A DNA stretch of 64,000 nt from DATARN01 sp963851105 (GTDB lineage Bacteria > Actinomycetota > Acidimicrobiia > Acidimicrobiales > Palsa-688): the NCBI GenBank assembly GCA_963851105.1, contig CAWKNP010000008.1:558001-622000 (forward strand). Reading direction: 5' to 3'. The position numbers and the translations under genes were made by a program. The notes beneath the pieces were generated by a model, which had not been told where the DNA came from, made no database searches, and saw only the letters and a list, made by a program, of their open reading frames with translations. This document shows positions 8,449-18,125 of this stretch, piece after piece. Numbering within the stretch: the stretch's first letter is position 1; each line of letters begins with the position of its first letter.

Positions 8449-9339
8449 ATGGGACTTGAGGCCGCCTCCGCGGTCCGGTGGGAGCATCGTCCCCAGCTCC
8501 GGCAACCTATCCTGATCGCGGCCTTCGAAGGTTGGAGCGACGCGGGCGACGCCGCCTCGCTGGCGGCCAGGTACCTGTCGGAGAGCTGGCCGGTACGCCG
8601 GTTTGCCACCATAGATCCGGAGGAATTCTTCGATTTCACCGCCAATCGACCGCAGATCCGCATGGCCGATGGCGGCTCGAGGCGCCGTATCGATTGGCCC
8701 GAGACCCTCCTGCTGGCGGGCCCCATACCAGGAACCGGGCGCGACGTCATCATCCTGCGGGGGGTAGAGCCGCAACTGCGCTGGCGCGGGTTCTGCACCA
8801 CCGTTCTGGGCATCGCCACCACCCTGAACGCCCGGATGGTGCTGACACTCGGCGCGTTGCTCGCCGACGTTCCCCACACCCGGCCCGTCCCGATCGCGGG
8901 TGCCGCCTACGAGCCGACCCTGGCGACCAAGTACGGCCTGCAGATCTCCAAATATGAAGGCGAGACAGGCATCGTCGGAGTCCTCCACGACGCCTGCTTG
9001 CGCGCCGGGCTGCCCTCGGCGGGACTTTGGGCCTCGGTGCCGCACTACGTCCACCAGATCTCCTCACCCAAAGCGGCGCTGGCGCTGGTGGAGCGGACGT
9101 CGAGCCTGCTCGGCGTGCGCCTCGACCCCGTCGAGCTACGAGCCGCGGGCGACGTGTACGTGCGCCAGGTCAACGAGCGCGTCGCCGACGACGACGACGC
9201 CACCGCCTACGTCGCCCAGCTCGAGGAAGCGTCCGATCGCCTGGCGGCCGAGGCACCTCCGTCCGACGTCACCCTCCCGAGCGCCGACAGCCTGGCCGCC
9301 GAGGCCGAGCGGTTCCTGCGCGATATAGACAAGGATTGA
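8449..9339 (+). CDS. PAC2-family protein (proteasome assembly chaperone-like)
   Basis: 296-aa member of the PAC2 family, common in Actinobacteria and archaea and related to eukaryotic proteasome assembly chaperones; the bacterial role is unsettled. Family features: PILIAAFEGWSDAGDAA at the N-terminus, then DVIILRGVEPQLRW, LGALLADVPHTRPVP and GLPSAGLWASVPHYV. The C-terminal ~70 residues are acidic and helical. Start chosen at ATG 8449, preceded by a ggggagct ribosome-binding site; an upstream in-frame codon at 8296 would add unrelated Pro/Trp-rich residues. Followed after 34 bp by a co-oriented orphan gene. Confidence 0.9.
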   Translation: MGLEAASAVRWEHRPQLRQPILIAAFEGWSDAGDAASLAARYLSESWPVRRFATIDPEEFFDFTANRPQIRMADGGSRRRIDWPETLLLAGPIPGTGRDVIILRGVEPQLRWRGFCTTVLGIATTLNARMVLTLGALLADVPHTRPVPIAGAAYEPTLATKYGLQISKYEGETGIVGVLHDACLRAGLPSAGLWASVPHYVHQISSPKAALALVERTSSLLGVRLDPVELRAAGDVYVRQVNERVADDDDATAYVAQLEEASDRLAAEAPPSDVTLPSADSLAAEAERFLRDIDKD

Positions 9340-9373
9340 CCCTGGACACCGAGACCGGGACTCGCCCCGACTC

Positions 9374-9835
9374 GTGACACCGACCTGCGTCTGGCGGGTA
9401 TCGCCCGATCTCATCATCGCTCTCGACCGCCGCTTCGGCGAGCCCGACGACGCGTACGTCAACGGATCCCAAGTGTGGTTGCGCCCCGACGGGCCCAACG
9501 GGATCACCGTCGAGTGGCGACTCCACCCCATCGCCGGATACCGCCGGCCCGCGGGCGTCGACACCCACGAGTTGTTCGCCCAGGTCGCCTACGCCCTGCT
9601 GTCAGGGTCCGACCCGGTCGCCCCGCTTGATCGCCTCTGGGATGGCATGGAGGCCTTTCCGGCCTATGGCGACGACGTGGAACCGGCGCCGCTGGCGACC
9701 GCCGCGCTGGCGGCGCTGGGCGTGGCCCCCGATGCCACCGGCCTCGTCGACCACGCGGCGATCGGTGACGAGTGGGAGCGCAGCCATGGTGGCATCTCGA
9801 TCGTGGAGGCGGTGCTCGCCCAGTTGCTGGCCTGA
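9374..9835 (+). CDS. Hypothetical protein downstream of PAC2
   Basis: 153-aa protein from GTG 9374. I do not recognise a family. It starts with a beta-rich stretch (VWLRPDGPNGITVEWRLHP) containing several Trp and Pro residues, then a C-terminal helical half rich in Ala and Asp. There is no signal peptide or membrane segment and only one Cys, near the N-terminus. It is co-oriented with and 34 bp downstream of the PAC2 gene, so both are probably co-transcribed. Codon use matches its neighbours, and the frame is longer and more compositionally balanced than the antisense frames, which supports it as real. Confidence 0.65.
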   Translation: MTPTCVWRVSPDLIIALDRRFGEPDDAYVNGSQVWLRPDGPNGITVEWRLHPIAGYRRPAGVDTHELFAQVAYALLSGSDPVAPLDRLWDGMEAFPAYGDDVEPAPLATAALAALGVAPDATGLVDHAAIGDEWERSHGGISIVEAVLAQLLA

Positions 9836-9906
9836 GGCCTCCTCAGGCCCCCGGGGGGCGCAGGGCCTCCAGGCGGCGCAGCGACCTCAGGCGCCCGGGC
9901 GCGCCC

Positions 9907-10605
9907 TCAGGCGTCGTCGGCCGCCGGCGCCTCGACCCGCCACGTGGGCTGGCGGGGACGGTCGAAGACCACCTCGACGGGCTCGCCCCGGATGGCGGCA
10001 AAGGCGGCTGGGCGCCACCGTTCGGCCGCGGCCAAGGGAGACGGCAATTCGTCCTCCGCGAACCAGCCCACGTCCCGGGTCTCGAGGGGGTGGCGGGCCA
10101 GCGTGCCCCCAACGGCGCGGCAGTGGAACACCAGCGAGTACAGCGGCACGCTCGTGAAGCCGAGGCGGAGTCCGTCGAGCACGGCGATGAGCCGGAGAGG
10201 CTCGGCGTGGATACCCGTCTCCTCGAACACCTCCTTGGCCGCCACCTCCGACGCCGAATATCCGATATCGGCCCACCCTGTCGGGTACAACCAGACGCCC
10301 GAGTCGGCGCGCTGGATCAGCAGCAACTTGCCCTCGTCATTTCCCACGATGGCCCCGACCGCTACCTTCGGGGTCACGTAACCGGGGACGCCGCGACCCA
10401 CAGTGGTCAGCCATTCCTCGACGAGAACCTCGGCGGGGAGCTCGAGGCCGGCAGCCACCCGGATGTCCGCCGCCACCTTCAAGACCTCCTCGAAGCGCTC
10501 GCGCTCGTAGAGGTTGTCGGAAAAGCCGAGGCCGGTGCGGGCGATTCCGGCCAGGGCTTCACTCCAGCGCAGGAGGTCGTCGTGGTTGGGAGGCCGGCTC
10601 GCCAT
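9907..10605 (-). CDS. NUDIX hydrolase with PF12535-like N-terminal domain
   Basis: 232-aa NUDIX enzyme, likely hydrolysing a nucleoside diphosphate-X compound. The N-terminal ~60 residues (LLRWSEALAGIARTGLGF onwards) match the helical domain found in 'nucleoside diphosphate-linked X' hydrolases. The NUDIX box is GWADIGYSASEVAAKEVFEE followed by T-G: the pattern is G-x5-Y-x7-K-E-x2-E-E-x-G, so the first Glu is Tyr and the Arg is Lys, while the metal-binding E-x2-E-E is intact. That variant occurs in this subfamily, so activity is likely retained. The C-terminal ~70 residues continue the fold. The gene is convergent with the orphan gene ending at 9835. ATG start at 10605. Confidence 0.88.
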   Translation of the reverse strand: MASRPPNHDDLLRWSEALAGIARTGLGFSDNLYERERFEEVLKVAADIRVAAGLELPAEVLVEEWLTTVGRGVPGYVTPKVAVGAIVGNDEGKLLLIQRADSGVWLYPTGWADIGYSASEVAAKEVFEETGIHAEPLRLIAVLDGLRLGFTSVPLYSLVFHCRAVGGTLARHPLETRDVGWFAEDELPSPLAAAERWRPAAFAAIRGEPVEVVFDRPRQPTWRVEAPAADDA

Positions 10606-10731
10606 TGTGTCGGAGGCTATCGGGCGGCCAGCCTCCCCCGGGGACGCCGTGGCGTTCCCCCCACCGGGCCCCCGACCCAGGCTCGAAGCCCCGGCTCGGT
10701 CGCCGATCGACCTGGTTCGGCGCGAGCGCGA

Positions 10732-12084
10732 CTAGGCCCTGCGGTCTTCCTCCATGGCAATAGCTCGCCGGGCGGCCTGCTGAACCGGGTCCCACAGCGG
10801 CGAGAAGGGAGGCGCGTAGGACAGGTCAAGATAGACCAGGTCCTCGGCGGACATACCGGCGGTGATGGCGGTCGCCAGCACGTCGATCCGCTTGGCCGTG
10901 CCTTCGTTGCCGACAACCTGGCCACCGAGGATCCTTCCCGTCACCCGCTCCGCCAGCAGCTTCACCGTAATGGTGCCCGCGCCCGGGTAATAACCGGCCC
11001 TGGTCGTGCTCTCGATCTTGGCGGCGACATACTCAAATCCGGCTGCTTTGGCCTCACGCTCACTGAGGCCGCTGCGCCCGATCTCGAGCGAACAGAGCTT
11101 GGTGATCGCGGTGCCGGCGACCCCGGGGAAAGTGGCGTAGTCGCCCGCGATGTTGATCCCCGCCACCCGGGCCTGCTTGTTGGCGACGGTGCCGAGCGCG
11201 ACGTACATCGCCGCGCCGGTGACGACCGACCGGGACTGGCAGCAGTCGCCCGCGGCCCAGATCCCCTCCACCGAAGTGGCCTGGCGGCGGTCCACGGCGA
11301 TGGCGCCGGCGACGCCGGTAGCGATGCCGGCGTCGGCGGCGAGGTCGGAATTGGGCTCGACCCCGAGTCCCAGGACGACGAGGTCGGCGGGAATAGTGCG
11401 CTCGGTGGTGACCACCGCGCCCGGCTCGATGGCGGTGACCGCTTCGCCGGTATAGAGGGTGATCCCATGCTGGCGCATGGCCGCGCTCACCGCCGCGCCC
11501 ATGTCAGGGTCCAGGGTCCCCATGACCTCCTCGGCCCGCTCGACCACCGTGACCGATGCCTGGCGCTTCACGAACGCCTCGGCCAACTCCAGGCCGATGT
11601 ACCCCCCGCCGATGACGACCACCTGGTTGCACTGTCCCGTCTTCACCGCTTCGAGCAAGTGGGCGGCGTCGTCGAGGGTCTGGACCCCGTACACCTGGGG
11701 ACCGTCGATACCGGGGATCGGCGGCCGCCGGGGCCGGGCGCCCGTCGCCAGATGCAGCAGATCGAAGCCCAGCGTGTAGGTGCGCTCCTGGGCCAGGTTG
11801 CGGACCTCGACCGTGCGCCGGTCGAGGTCGATCCCCATGGCCCGGTGGCCGGTACGGACATCGATGCGCAACTGGTCGCGGAACTGCTGGGGCGTCCGCA
11901 CCACCAGTTCGTCGAGGGCCCAAACGTCGCCGCTGATCACGTACGGGATGCCACACGCCGAGTAACTGGTGTAGCGCCCCTGTTCGAGGGCCACGATCTC
12001 GAAATCGGCACCGTGGCGGCGAGCGGTCGATGCCGCGCCCATACCGCCGGCGTCGCCCCCGATCACGAGCAGGCGATGCGACAT
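10732..12084 (-). CDS. CoA-disulfide reductase/NADH oxidase-like FAD flavoprotein
   Basis: 450-aa pyridine nucleotide-disulfide oxidoreductase of the single-cysteine group (CoA-disulfide reductases, NADH oxidases, persulfide reductases). The FAD-binding motif is VIGGDAGGMGAAS at the N-terminus. The redox Cys is Cys44 in SYSACGIPYVISG, the hallmark of this group rather than the CxxxxC of lipoamide dehydrogenase types. A second Rossmann motif (VVVIGGGYIGLELAEAF) binds NAD(P)H, and IWAAGDCC is the second FAD contact. The C-terminal dimerisation domain contains YAPPFSPLWDPV, normal for the family. No rhodanese domain is attached. It probably reduces CoA or low-molecular-weight disulfides, or persulfides; the exact substrate is unknown. 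Divergent from the small Cys protein at 12159. Confidence 0.88.
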   Translation of the reverse strand: MSHRLLVIGGDAGGMGAASTARRHGADFEIVALEQGRYTSYSACGIPYVISGDVWALDELVVRTPQQFRDQLRIDVRTGHRAMGIDLDRRTVEVRNLAQERTYTLGFDLLHLATGARPRRPPIPGIDGPQVYGVQTLDDAAHLLEAVKTGQCNQVVVIGGGYIGLELAEAFVKRQASVTVVERAEEVMGTLDPDMGAAVSAAMRQHGITLYTGEAVTAIEPGAVVTTERTIPADLVVLGLGVEPNSDLAADAGIATGVAGAIAVDRRQATSVEGIWAAGDCCQSRSVVTGAAMYVALGTVANKQARVAGINIAGDYATFPGVAGTAITKLCSLEIGRSGLSEREAKAAGFEYVAAKIESTTRAGYYPGAGTITVKLLAERVTGRILGGQVVGNEGTAKRIDVLATAITAGMSAEDLVYLDLSYAPPFSPLWDPVQQAARRAIAMEEDRRA

Positions 12085-12158
12085 AAACCCAGCCTAGGTG
12101 CCATGCCTTCTGTCGTCCGGGACCCCTTGCGTACGCGACGCGCAAGGGGCGTGCGAGG

Positions 12159-12431
12159 ATGGCGGCCATGGCCGTGCGGGACGACTGTCGCCACTACCTC
12201 AAGCGCAGCACTCCAACCGGTGAGGCGGTCGAGCGCTGCCGTCTCAACGCCAACGAGGACAACCCCTTCGCCTGCCCCGAGGGATGCCTCTTCTTCGAAG
12301 CGCGCAACGTGTCGTCGGCCGGCTGGACGCAGGCCCCCGAAGCGCCACTGTCCAACACCGGCCACGGCCTCATCGGGTTGCCCGAGCAACCGTCCAAGCG
12401 CAGCCGTAAGGGCAAGAAGAAGGGCCGCTGA
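12159..12431 (+). CDS. Small four-cysteine protein with basic tail
   Basis: 90 aa from ATG 12159 (ATG 12168 also possible). Four Cys, at residues 10, 27, 39 and 43, the last two as ACPEGC, could form a zinc or Fe-S site; the C-terminus is a Lys/Arg tail (KRSRKGKKKG). The pattern DDCRHY...ACPEGCLFFE looks like a conserved actinobacterial family of unknown function. It lies divergent from the flavoprotein gene. No membrane segment. Function unknown; metal binding is inference from the cysteines. Confidence 0.75.
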   Translation: MAAMAVRDDCRHYLKRSTPTGEAVERCRLNANEDNPFACPEGCLFFEARNVSSAGWTQAPEAPLSNTGHGLIGLPEQPSKRSRKGKKKGR

Positions 12432-12499
12432 ACGGCATTCCCGGCCCGCTTTCGGTCTTCGCTGGCCTTCCCGTCGGACCCTTTTCTGCTTCGGCCGCC

Positions 12500-12811
12500 T
12501 TAGCCCAAGAGCTCCGAAACCTGGGAAAAAAAGGCGGAGCGTGCGAGGACGCGGTCGCAACCGGCAGCCGTCGCCGCAGCCAGGCGCTCACGATCGTCGT
12601 GGCGGCCGAAGCCGATCGTGGGGGCGGTTATCGCCGGGAGGACCTCGAGCACGCCGGGGCGGCTGAGGTCGACAACCACCAGGTCGGCGCCGGCGGCCGC
12701 GGCCGCGAGCGCGGCGGCGGTAGGCACGAAGGTGATATCGGCGCCGGCGGCGGCCGACGCCACTTTGGAGCGATCCATCAGGTCGGGGACGTAGGCCACC
12801 ATGCGGGTCAC
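12500..12811 (-). CDS. Hypothetical protein, last gene of the hemQ-larE operon
   Basis: 103 aa from GTG 12811, which overlaps the TGA of the upstream gene (GTGA), or from ATG 12802. Sequence shows alternating strands and helices (VAYVPDLMDRSKV, ADLVVVDLSRPGVLEVLP, TIGFGRHDD, GCDRVLARSAFFSQV). This resembles a small receiver-like or Rossmann-like fold with the conserved pattern D-x-S-R-P and G-R-H-D-D. I do not recognise a named family. Translational coupling makes it the fourth gene of hemQ-larE-orphan-orphan. The possible role is in the same process as LarE, but nothing in the sequence shows it. Confidence 0.65.
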   Translation of the reverse strand: MTRMVAYVPDLMDRSKVASAAAGADITFVPTAAALAAAAAGADLVVVDLSRPGVLEVLPAITAPTIGFGRHDDRERLAAATAAGCDRVLARSAFFSQVSELLG

Positions 12812-13281
12812 CGGGCACCTCCGTGGCGGCGCTTGTATTCGAACGCTTTGGCGGCGCCCCAGCGCAGGCCCGCTTCGGCGAGTGAGGGGTCGAGGTCGGC
12901 GAACGAGGCGGGCACGAGGTCGTACAGGTCGTCGGGGAACAACTCCTCGGCGGCCCGGTCGCGCACGACCGGAGGCACGCCGGCTGCCTGCAGGACCGAC
13001 GTCGGATAGCGAAGCGCGCCACCCCGCAGGATGGCCAGAGGTGTGGTCCACTGCTCGTCGATGTCCGCGGCCAGCAGGTCGCGCACCTGGGCGCCTACCT
13101 CAGCGACTGCCGCCGTGCCCGCCATCGTGGCCGCCTGAGCGACGCCCGGTGGGACTGCCCCCGCCCACGCCATGATGAGGCGTGTCACGCTCCCCACAAC
13201 CCAGCCCGGGAGGGAATCGCAGATCCCGTCGGCCAGGGCAGTGGCATAGACGCCGACGTCGACGGCAGTTTCGCCGCTCAC
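12808..13281 (-). CDS. Hypothetical helical protein coupled to larE
   Basis: 157 aa from GTG 13281, which overlaps the larE TGA (GTGA at 13278-13281); the open frame extends further upstream but only as Arg/Gly-rich antisense of larE. Mostly helical with a conserved-looking C-terminal half (DEQWTTPLAILRGGALRYPT, AAEELFPDDLYDLVPASFAD, GLRWGAAKAFEYKRRHG). It resembles an actinobacterial conserved hypothetical family that I cannot name. No catalytic motif or membrane helix is evident. The GTGA overlaps on both sides show it is part of one operon. Confidence 0.75.
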   Translation of the reverse strand: MSGETAVDVGVYATALADGICDSLPGWVVGSVTRLIMAWAGAVPPGVAQAATMAGTAAVAEVGAQVRDLLAADIDEQWTTPLAILRGGALRYPTSVLQAAGVPPVVRDRAAEELFPDDLYDLVPASFADLDPSLAEAGLRWGAAKAFEYKRRHGGAR

Positions 13282-14075
13282 GGTGTGCGCAGGGCATCGT
13301 TGAGGTTGCCCGATCGCAGGCCCTCCAAGTCCAAGGTCACGTACCGGTACCCCGCAGCCTGCACCGCCGCCACGACGGCGGCGCGCGAAGCCAGCACCGC
13401 CGAAAGGTCGGCTACCGGCACCTCCACCCGGGCCAAGTCGCCATAGTGGCGGACCCGCAACTCCCGGAACCCCAGCTGGCGCAGCGAATCCTCGGCAGCC
13501 GCGATCGACTCCAGCCGACCCACCGTCACCTCGGTTCCGTAGGGCAGCCGCGACGCCAGGCAGGCGGCCGCCGGCTTGTCCCACGTCCGCAGGCCGAGCC
13601 GCCGGGACGTGTCGCGGACATCGGACTTGGTGAACCCGGCCTCGACGAGCGGGAACCGGGCGCCCCGCTCGGCCGCGGCCGTTTGGCCGGGGCGGTGCTC
13701 ACCGAGGTCGTCTACGTTGACGCCGAGGACGACCGTGGCTCCCATCGACAAGGCAAGCGGCGCCAGGGTGTCGAGCAGTTCGGCCTTGCAGTGGTAGCAC
13801 CGGTCGCCGCCGTTGGCCACGTACGATGGCCGTTCGAGCTCATGGGTTTCGACGGGCACCCACTGCATGCCCCACTCGTCGGCCAGGAGCCGGCAGTCGG
13901 CGAGCTCGCTCGGCGCTAGCGAGGGCGACACCGCAGTGGCGGCGACGACGCGGTCGCGACCCAGGGTGTCGGCGGCAACCCATGCCAAGAACGCGGAATC
14001 GGCCCCGCCGCTGAAGGCCGCCACTACCCGATCGAACGAACTGAGCGTTCGCCGCAATGCGAGGAGGTCTCCCAT
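13278..14075 (-). CDS. larE: LarE-like ATP-dependent sulfur transferase
   Basis: LarE adenylates a nicotinate-derived dinucleotide and inserts sulfur to build the nickel-pincer (NPN) cofactor, using either its own Cys or a [4Fe-4S]-bound sulfide. 265 aa; PP-loop AFSGGADSAF at the N-terminus (consensus SGGxDS), then DRCYHCK, GVNVDDLGEHRPGQ and DKPAAACLASRLPYG; the last contains the Cys that is sacrificial in the Lactiplantibacillus enzyme. The ATG shares a base with the hemQ stop (TGATG). No larB or larC lies in the window; the two downstream genes are orphans, so the real product may be NPN or another thio-compound. Membership of the family is clear, the pathway is not. Confidence 0.88.
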   Translation of the reverse strand: MGDLLALRRTLSSFDRVVAAFSGGADSAFLAWVAADTLGRDRVVAATAVSPSLAPSELADCRLLADEWGMQWVPVETHELERPSYVANGGDRCYHCKAELLDTLAPLALSMGATVVLGVNVDDLGEHRPGQTAAAERGARFPLVEAGFTKSDVRDTSRRLGLRTWDKPAAACLASRLPYGTEVTVGRLESIAAAEDSLRQLGFRELRVRHYGDLARVEVPVADLSAVLASRAAVVAAVQAAGYRYVTLDLEGLRSGNLNDALRTP

Positions 14076-14764
14076 CAGGTCTGGCCGACACCCACCTGCG
14101 CCAGAACCTCCTCGACGGGGTCGACGATGCCGGTGAAGAACGGGCCGAACTCGGCGAAGCGCGCCGACGCCTCATCGAAGCGCATGGTGTACACCACGTC
14201 CTTCAGGTCGTCGGGGGCGGTAGCGAACAGCGACACGCCCCACTCGTAGTCGTCGAGCCCCGTCGAGCCGGTGATGAGCTGCACGACACGGCCGGCAAAC
14301 GTCCGGCCAACCTTGCCGTGGCCCACCATGAACTCCTTGCGGTCGTCAAAGGGCAGGGAGAACCAGTTGTCGCTCTCGCCCCGGCGCTTCGACATGGGAT
14401 AGAAGCAGAACGCCCGCTTCCCCTCCGGTGGCAACACCGGGTACAGCCGGGCCTTCAGCATCTCCTCGGGCATCCCCTTGGCGTACTCCGAGACCTCGGT
14501 CAACGACAGGTAGGAGTGAACGATCGAGAGCCCCGCGGCGACGAGAGCCGCTTGGAACCGTCGCAGGAGCACCCAGTCGGACCCGAGCGCCATGAACCCC
14601 AGATCTGCCTTGTGCCCGAACACCGAGAATGTCACGACCTGAAGCGAGTCCGCGGACGCGGCCTTCACCGCCGCGATGATCGCTTCGGCGTCGCTCGACC
14701 GGTCGACACGGCAGAACAGGTGGAGGACCCCCCAGCCCTCTGCGGGTACCAACGGCTCGTGCAC
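14075..14764 (-). CDS. hemQ: Coproheme decarboxylase HemQ (chlorite-dismutase family)
   Basis: Last step of the coproporphyrin-dependent haem pathway of Gram-positives: two oxidative decarboxylations of coproheme to haem b. 229 aa from GTG 14764, family-normal length. Key parts: ARLYPVLPPEGKRAFCFYPM with the conserved Tyr region, SKRRGESDNWFSLPF, and FMVGHGKVGR, which holds the proximal haem-ligand His. GSTGLDDYEWGVSLF near the C-terminus is also conserved. It heads the hemQ-larE operon. No other haem gene is present in the window. Confidence 0.93.
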   Translation of the reverse strand: MHEPLVPAEGWGVLHLFCRVDRSSDAEAIIAAVKAASADSLQVVTFSVFGHKADLGFMALGSDWVLLRRFQAALVAAGLSIVHSYLSLTEVSEYAKGMPEEMLKARLYPVLPPEGKRAFCFYPMSKRRGESDNWFSLPFDDRKEFMVGHGKVGRTFAGRVVQLITGSTGLDDYEWGVSLFATAPDDLKDVVYTMRFDEASARFAEFGPFFTGIVDPVEEVLAQVGVGQT

Positions 14765-14789
14765 GAGTCCGAGTCTACGGTCCGGCGCG

Positions 14790-14817
14790 AAAAGGGCGCC
14801 CCGCGGGGCGCCCTTTT
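14790..14817 (-). terminator. Bidirectional intrinsic terminator of groEL
   Basis: Perfect 28-bp palindrome AAAAGGGCGCCCC-GC-rich centre-GGGGCGCCCTTTT just after the groEL stop (14844) and upstream of hemQ. The 12-bp GC stem plus T4 works on both strands. Confidence 0.85.
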
Positions 14818-14843
14818 CTCAGACCCGAAAGAGCCGATGCGGC

Positions 14844-16460
<1,617 letters not shown>

Positions 16461-16490
16461 GCGGTTCTTGTTCCCTCCGTTGACGAACGG

Positions 16491-16517
16491 TTAGCACTCT
16501 CGATGTCTGACTGCTAA
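16491..16517. promoter_or_regulatory. CIRCE operator (HrcA site) of groEL
   Basis: TTAGCACTC, nine bases, then GACTGCTAA: the standard CIRCE inverted repeat (TTAGCACTC-N9-GAGTGCTAA) with a single mismatch in the right arm. It sits 30 bp upstream of the groEL start codon, the usual position. HrcA is not encoded in the window. Confidence 0.93.
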
Positions 16518-16571
16518 CAGTTAACCGCCTCGGCGGGCGGAACGCAACCGCAAGGCGGCCGCAAACGGCGC

Positions 16572-16862
16572 TTATCCCCCGGCGACGGCGGGCACGATGG
16601 AGACGGTCGTGCCGGCGGCCACCGGTGTCGCCAGGCCCTGAAGGAAGCGGACATCCTCATCGGCCACGAACACGTTCACGAAGCGCCGGAGGGAACCGGA
16701 ATCGTCGAACAGCCGGTCCTTGAAACCCGGATGGGCGGATTCGAGCGAAGCCAGCACGTCGGCGACCGTGCCCGCTTCCACCCCGACCTCGCTGGCGCCC
16801 GCGGCCAGGGGCCGCAGCTGCGTCGGAATGCGGATCTTCACGGCGGTGGTCGCGTCGCTCAT
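16572..16862 (-). CDS. MoaD/ThiS-family sulfur-carrier protein
   Basis: 96-aa ubiquitin-like sulfur carrier. The beta-grasp pattern is clear (VKIRIPTQLRPL, EVGVEAGTVADVLASLESAH, VNVFVADEDVRF, GTTVSIVPAVAGG) and the protein ends in a di-glycine, the residue that is adenylated and converted to a thiocarboxylate. Its ATG overlaps the stop of the threonine-synthase-like gene (ATGA at 16859-16862), so the two are made together. In CysO/CysM and HcyS systems such carriers give sulfur to PLP enzymes that make cysteine or homocysteine. With a SAM riboswitch upstream, a role in homocysteine/methionine synthesis is a reasonable inference; a role in molybdopterin is less likely, as no moa genes are nearby. 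Confidence 0.88.
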   Translation of the reverse strand: MSDATTAVKIRIPTQLRPLAAGASEVGVEAGTVADVLASLESAHPGFKDRLFDDSGSLRRFVNVFVADEDVRFLQGLATPVAAGTTVSIVPAVAGG

Positions 16863-18118
16863 CGGTCGCCTCCTGTCAGGCCGGCGGCCATGAACGCCTC
16901 GACCGTGGGGGCGATGGTAACGGTCGGCCGGGCGGCCGACGCCACAGCGTCGAGCGTCTTCAAGCCGTGGCCGGTCACGTAGGCGACGACCTGCTCGTCG
17001 GGGCGGATCACGCCGGCCGCGGCCAGCTTGGCCAGCACCGCAATGGTGACGCCGCCGGCGGTCTCTGCGAAGATCCCCTCGGTGCGGGCCAGCAGGCCGA
17101 TGGCCTCGACGATCTCGAGGTCGCTGACCGACGCCAAGGCGCCTCCCGAGGCGCGCACGACATCGAGGGCGTAGACGCCGTCGGCGGGATTGCCGATGGC
17201 GATGGACTTGGCGATGGTGGCCGGCTTCACCGGTCGGATGAGGTCGCTCCCCGACGCGAACGCGGTGGCCACGGGTGAGCAGCCATCGGCCTGCGCCCCC
17301 GAGATCCGCACCCGGCCCAACTCGCCAGGACCGCCACCTGGGGGGATCAAGCCCACTTTTTCCAACTCTTCGAAACCCTTGGCCACCTTGCACAACTGGC
17401 TGCCGCTGCCTACGGGTACGACCACATGGTCAGGGGCCCGCCAGCCGAGTTGCTCCGCCACCTCGTAGGCGAGGGTTTTGGAGCCTTCGGCGTAGTACGT
17501 CCGGATGTTGACGTTGACGACCGCCCAGTCCGGGAACTCGCCGCTCAGCTCGGCGCACAACCGGTTGACGTCGTCGTAGTTGCCGTCGATGGCGACCACC
17601 TGACCGCCGTAGATGGCGGTGGCGACGATCTTGGCCGGTTCGAGGTCGGACGGGATGAACACCACCGACTGCATACCGGCGCGCGCCGCGTGGGCGGCCA
17701 CCGAGTTGGCCAGGTTGCCCGTCGAGGCGCACGACGCCATCTTGAAACCCAACTCCCGGGCCTTGGTGAGCGCCACCGACACCACCCGGTCCTTGAACGA
17801 ACCGGTCGGGTTGAGGGTGTCGTTCTTGATCCACAGCTCACCGAGGCCGAGCTCGGTGGCCAGGCGGTCGGCCCGCACCAGCGGCGTGAACCCGGCGCCG
17901 AGGTCGACGGCGCCGGCCGGCGAGGTGGGCAGAAGGTCGGCGTAGCGCCAGATCGTGTGGGGGCCCGCGGCCACGCTCTCATGGGTCATCACCGACGCTA
18001 TGTGCTCGTAGTCGTAGACGACTTCGAGGGGGCCGAAACACCACTCGCAGACATGCAGCGCCTCGGCCGGGTAAGGGCGCGCGCACTCCCGGCAACGGAG
18101 TCCTTCAACGTACGGCAA
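16859..18118 (-). CDS. thrC: Threonine-synthase-like PLP enzyme with zinc ribbon
   Basis: 419 aa from TTG 18118, with GGAGG eight bases ahead. The N-terminus carries a zinc ribbon (Cys9, Cys12, Cys24, Cys27) as in the archaeal/actinobacterial thrC group. The PLP lysine is Lys109 in NPTGSFKDR; SCASTGNLANSVAAHAA and VVPVGSGSQL bind PLP phosphate and substrate. Canonical threonine synthase turns O-phosphohomoserine into threonine. Two things argue for a different or additional reaction here: a SAM-I riboswitch directly upstream, and translational coupling to a di-glycine sulfur carrier. Beta/gamma-replacement of O-phosphohomoserine with carrier-bound sulfur would give homocysteine. hom and thrB are absent from the window. 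Family assignment is strong, substrate is uncertain. Confidence 0.9.
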   Translation of the reverse strand: MPYVEGLRCRECARPYPAEALHVCEWCFGPLEVVYDYEHIASVMTHESVAAGPHTIWRYADLLPTSPAGAVDLGAGFTPLVRADRLATELGLGELWIKNDTLNPTGSFKDRVVSVALTKARELGFKMASCASTGNLANSVAAHAARAGMQSVVFIPSDLEPAKIVATAIYGGQVVAIDGNYDDVNRLCAELSGEFPDWAVVNVNIRTYYAEGSKTLAYEVAEQLGWRAPDHVVVPVGSGSQLCKVAKGFEELEKVGLIPPGGGPGELGRVRISGAQADGCSPVATAFASGSDLIRPVKPATIAKSIAIGNPADGVYALDVVRASGGALASVSDLEIVEAIGLLARTEGIFAETAGGVTIAVLAKLAAAGVIRPDEQVVAYVTGHGLKTLDAVASAARPTVTIAPTVEAFMAAGLTGGDR

Positions 18119-18125
18119 CGGTCCT

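Noticed and set aside
10612..10636. Hairpin GGAGGCT...AGCCTCC between NUDIX and flavoprotein genes
   Set aside because: Seven-bp stem without a T tract on either strand; not convincing as a terminator.
16572..16862. Annotation of the beta-grasp protein as molybdopterin synthase small subunit (MoaD)
   Set aside because: No moa genes nearby and coupling to a SAM-riboswitch PLP enzyme; generic sulfur carrier is safer.
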